Source of the DNA: Paenibacillus sp. FSL R5-0490
GTDB lineage: Bacteria > Bacillota > Bacilli > Bacillales > Cytobacillaceae
Assembly: GCF_001956215.1 (NCBI RefSeq)
Contig: NZ_MRTQ01000028.1
Location: 1-61,771 of the forward strand
Direction: 5' to 3'
Length of the DNA: 61,771 nucleotides
Shown here: positions 60,747-61,771 of the stretch, in pieces
Layout of the letters: every line of letters starts with the position of its first letter
How positions within the stretch are numbered: the first letter of the stretch is position 1
The notes under the pieces: model-generated
Database searches by the model: none
What the model saw: the letters and a program-made list of their open reading frames with translations, nothing else
Told to the model about the DNA's origin: nothing
Translations under genes and position numbers: made by a program

Positions 60747-61622
60747 TTGCTGATGACTACACAGAAATTGTTTGTATATGGAACCTTAAGAATGCATGAA
60801 ACAAATCACTTTGTTCTTAAAGGAAGTCCCTGCATTGCCGAGCAGGCATGGGTATACGGAGAATTATTTGATACTGGACTAGGCTATCCCTCTATGAAAC
60901 CATCACTAGACCAAAAAGTGTATGGCGAGCTTTATGAAGTGCATTTGGATCATTTTTCCGATCTGGATGAACTGGAGGATTATATCCCGGGCAGAAAAGA
61001 CAATTTATACGACAGGGTAGAACAGACTGTCCATACGGATAATGGAGAAGTAAATGCACTTGTATATGTATCCTCAAGGGATGACCTGCTGGCAGAACCA
61101 ATCCTTCACGGAGATTGGAAGCTTTACCAGCTTATGAAGGATAAGCCGGAGAAGACCTATTATTTTGCTTACGGGTCCTGCATGGATGATGAACGATTTT
61201 GCGTGGCCAAGGTAGATCACCATTTTAAAACAATAGTAGGAGGCGGAAAACTGGCCGGTTATTCAATGCAATACCTGTTTTCCAGAGATGATGGAGGAAG
61301 GGCAGATATTATAGAAAATGGCGGTGTTACTGAAGGGGTTCTATATGAACTTCCCTATGAAGCTGTTGAATATCTGTTCCAAAGGGAAGGTTTTTACGGA
61401 CAATGGTACCGTCCTGCCTTTGTAAATGTCCAGGCAGGGGACAAATTGTACAAAGATGTCCTGACTTTCCATGTCTATAATAAAAAAGGGGAGCTGCCCC
61501 CGCCTGACCATTACGCTCATGAAATTCTCCGCGGCGCCAGAGGAAGAGTAAGTGATGATTACTACAAAAAGCTTGAACAGCAGCTGGAAAAACTGGGAGT
61601 TAAGATTCGATTGGATGCATGA
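60747..61622 (+). CDS. Tandem gamma-glutamylcyclotransferase-fold (AIG2/GGCT) protein
   Basis: A 291-residue cytoplasmic protein with two GGCT-like domains. The first (about 3-120) opens KLFVYGTLRMHETNHFVLKG and contains LDELEDYIPG, where the acidic residues match the usual catalytic region. The second (about 135-285) opens TYYFAYGSCMDDERF, with GVTEGVLYELPYEAV. Single-domain relatives form pyroglutamate from gamma-glutamyl amines or peptides. TTG 60747 has AAGGGGG at best spacing; ATG 60753 is possible. It is monocistronic. Confidence 0.85.
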   Translation: MLMTTQKLFVYGTLRMHETNHFVLKGSPCIAEQAWVYGELFDTGLGYPSMKPSLDQKVYGELYEVHLDHFSDLDELEDYIPGRKDNLYDRVEQTVHTDNGEVNALVYVSSRDDLLAEPILHGDWKLYQLMKDKPEKTYYFAYGSCMDDERFCVAKVDHHFKTIVGGGKLAGYSMQYLFSRDDGGRADIIENGGVTEGVLYELPYEAVEYLFQREGFYGQWYRPAFVNVQAGDKLYKDVLTFHVYNKKGELPPPDHYAHEILRGARGRVSDDYYKKLEQQLEKLGVKIRLDA

Positions 61623-61633
61623 TAATATACGAC

Positions 61634-61663
61634 TAAAGGATGAACACAAGTTCATCCTTTTTC
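61634..61663 (+). terminator. Terminator after GGCT-like gene
   Basis: AAAGGATGAAC and GTTCATCCTTT pair perfectly around ACAA, followed by T. Confidence 0.9.
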
Positions 61664-61710
61664 CTGTATGGTAGGGTTGTCGCTTTTTATAGAATAAAGT
61701 GAAACTTCAA

Positions 61711-61740
61711 TCAGTGGGGGTGTTCCTTATCCCCCACTGA
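61711..61740. repeat. Strong intergenic hairpin at window end
   Basis: TCAGTGGGGG pairs perfectly with CCCCCACTGA around TGTTCCTTAT. There is no T-run, so it is not a standard terminator. The AGTGGGGG arm is shared with the structured repeat at 42935-43085. The element may extend past the window. Confidence 0.65.
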
Positions 61741-61771
61741 TTGTTAGTCGCGTTCTAGTGTCGCTAAGATC

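Noticed and set aside
1..61771. CRISPR array, prophage, restriction or known defence system
   Set aside because: No regularly spaced repeats, phage structural genes, methylases, nucleases or toxin-antitoxin pairs are visible in the window.

Overview
The window is chromosomal DNA from an endospore-forming, aerobic, low-GC Gram-positive bacterium of the Bacillaceae. The signs are strong AGGAGG-type ribosome binding sites with frequent TTG/GTG starts, a tricistronic GerA-type spore germination operon, an Sda-like sporulation checkpoint peptide, a spore-coat-like microprotein, an aa3 quinol oxidase operon, Bacillus-style preQ1-I, TPP and SAM riboswitches, and several intergenic palindromic repeats of a kind I recall from Bacillus genomes. 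A Cytobacillus/Mesobacillus-like species is a guess. I see no rRNA, tRNA, CRISPR array or prophage. The content is mostly core metabolism with small accessory genes between operons.

Layout. 0-4 kb: AI-2E-type exporter, SDR oxidoreductase, truncated 5'-nucleotidase-like phosphoesterase. 4.1-8.7 kb (minus): 5-oxoprolinase operon pxpB-pxpC-pxpA with an NRAMP-type transporter (ycsG) and a ycsI hydro-lyase. 9-12 kb: CBS-like protein, then a preQ1 riboswitch controlling queC-queD-queE. 12.2-16 kb: potABCD polyamine ABC transporter. 16-22 kb: divergent polysaccharide deacetylase, a folded intergenic element, a small membrane protein, an FtsH-like protease paralogue, a MATE exporter, and a TPP riboswitch with thiT. 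23-27 kb (minus): qoxABCD; a promoter with duplicated operator-like sites precedes a small membrane protein beside it. 27.2-31 kb: gerA-type operon whose gerAB carries an in-frame stop. 31-43 kb: threonine aldolase, CAP-domain lipoprotein, EamA transporter, beta-propeller protein, DUF3231 protein, truncated hemoglobin, aldo/keto reductase and a run of small uncharacterised genes including a tandem AbrB-fold protein. 43-51.5 kb (minus): one SAM-riboswitch operon metI-metC-yitJ-metH covering transsulfuration and methionine synthesis, then a HAD phosphatase. 52-56.4 kb: odhA-odhB. 56.4-61.8 kb: repeats, Sda-like gene, VOC protein, acyl-CoA synthetase, an internally deleted IS1182 remnant, and a tandem GGCT-fold protein.

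How it works together. Three riboswitches tie queuosine, thiamine and methionine genes to their products. Sites resembling catabolite operators lie at odhAB and the acyl-CoA synthetase gene. I found no complete new defence or mobile system. The most unusual content is a family of two-hairpin composite repeats with a conserved linker (three copies in the window), a structured repeat that supplies the end of the HAD gene, the nonsense-interrupted germination permease, and several microproteins.
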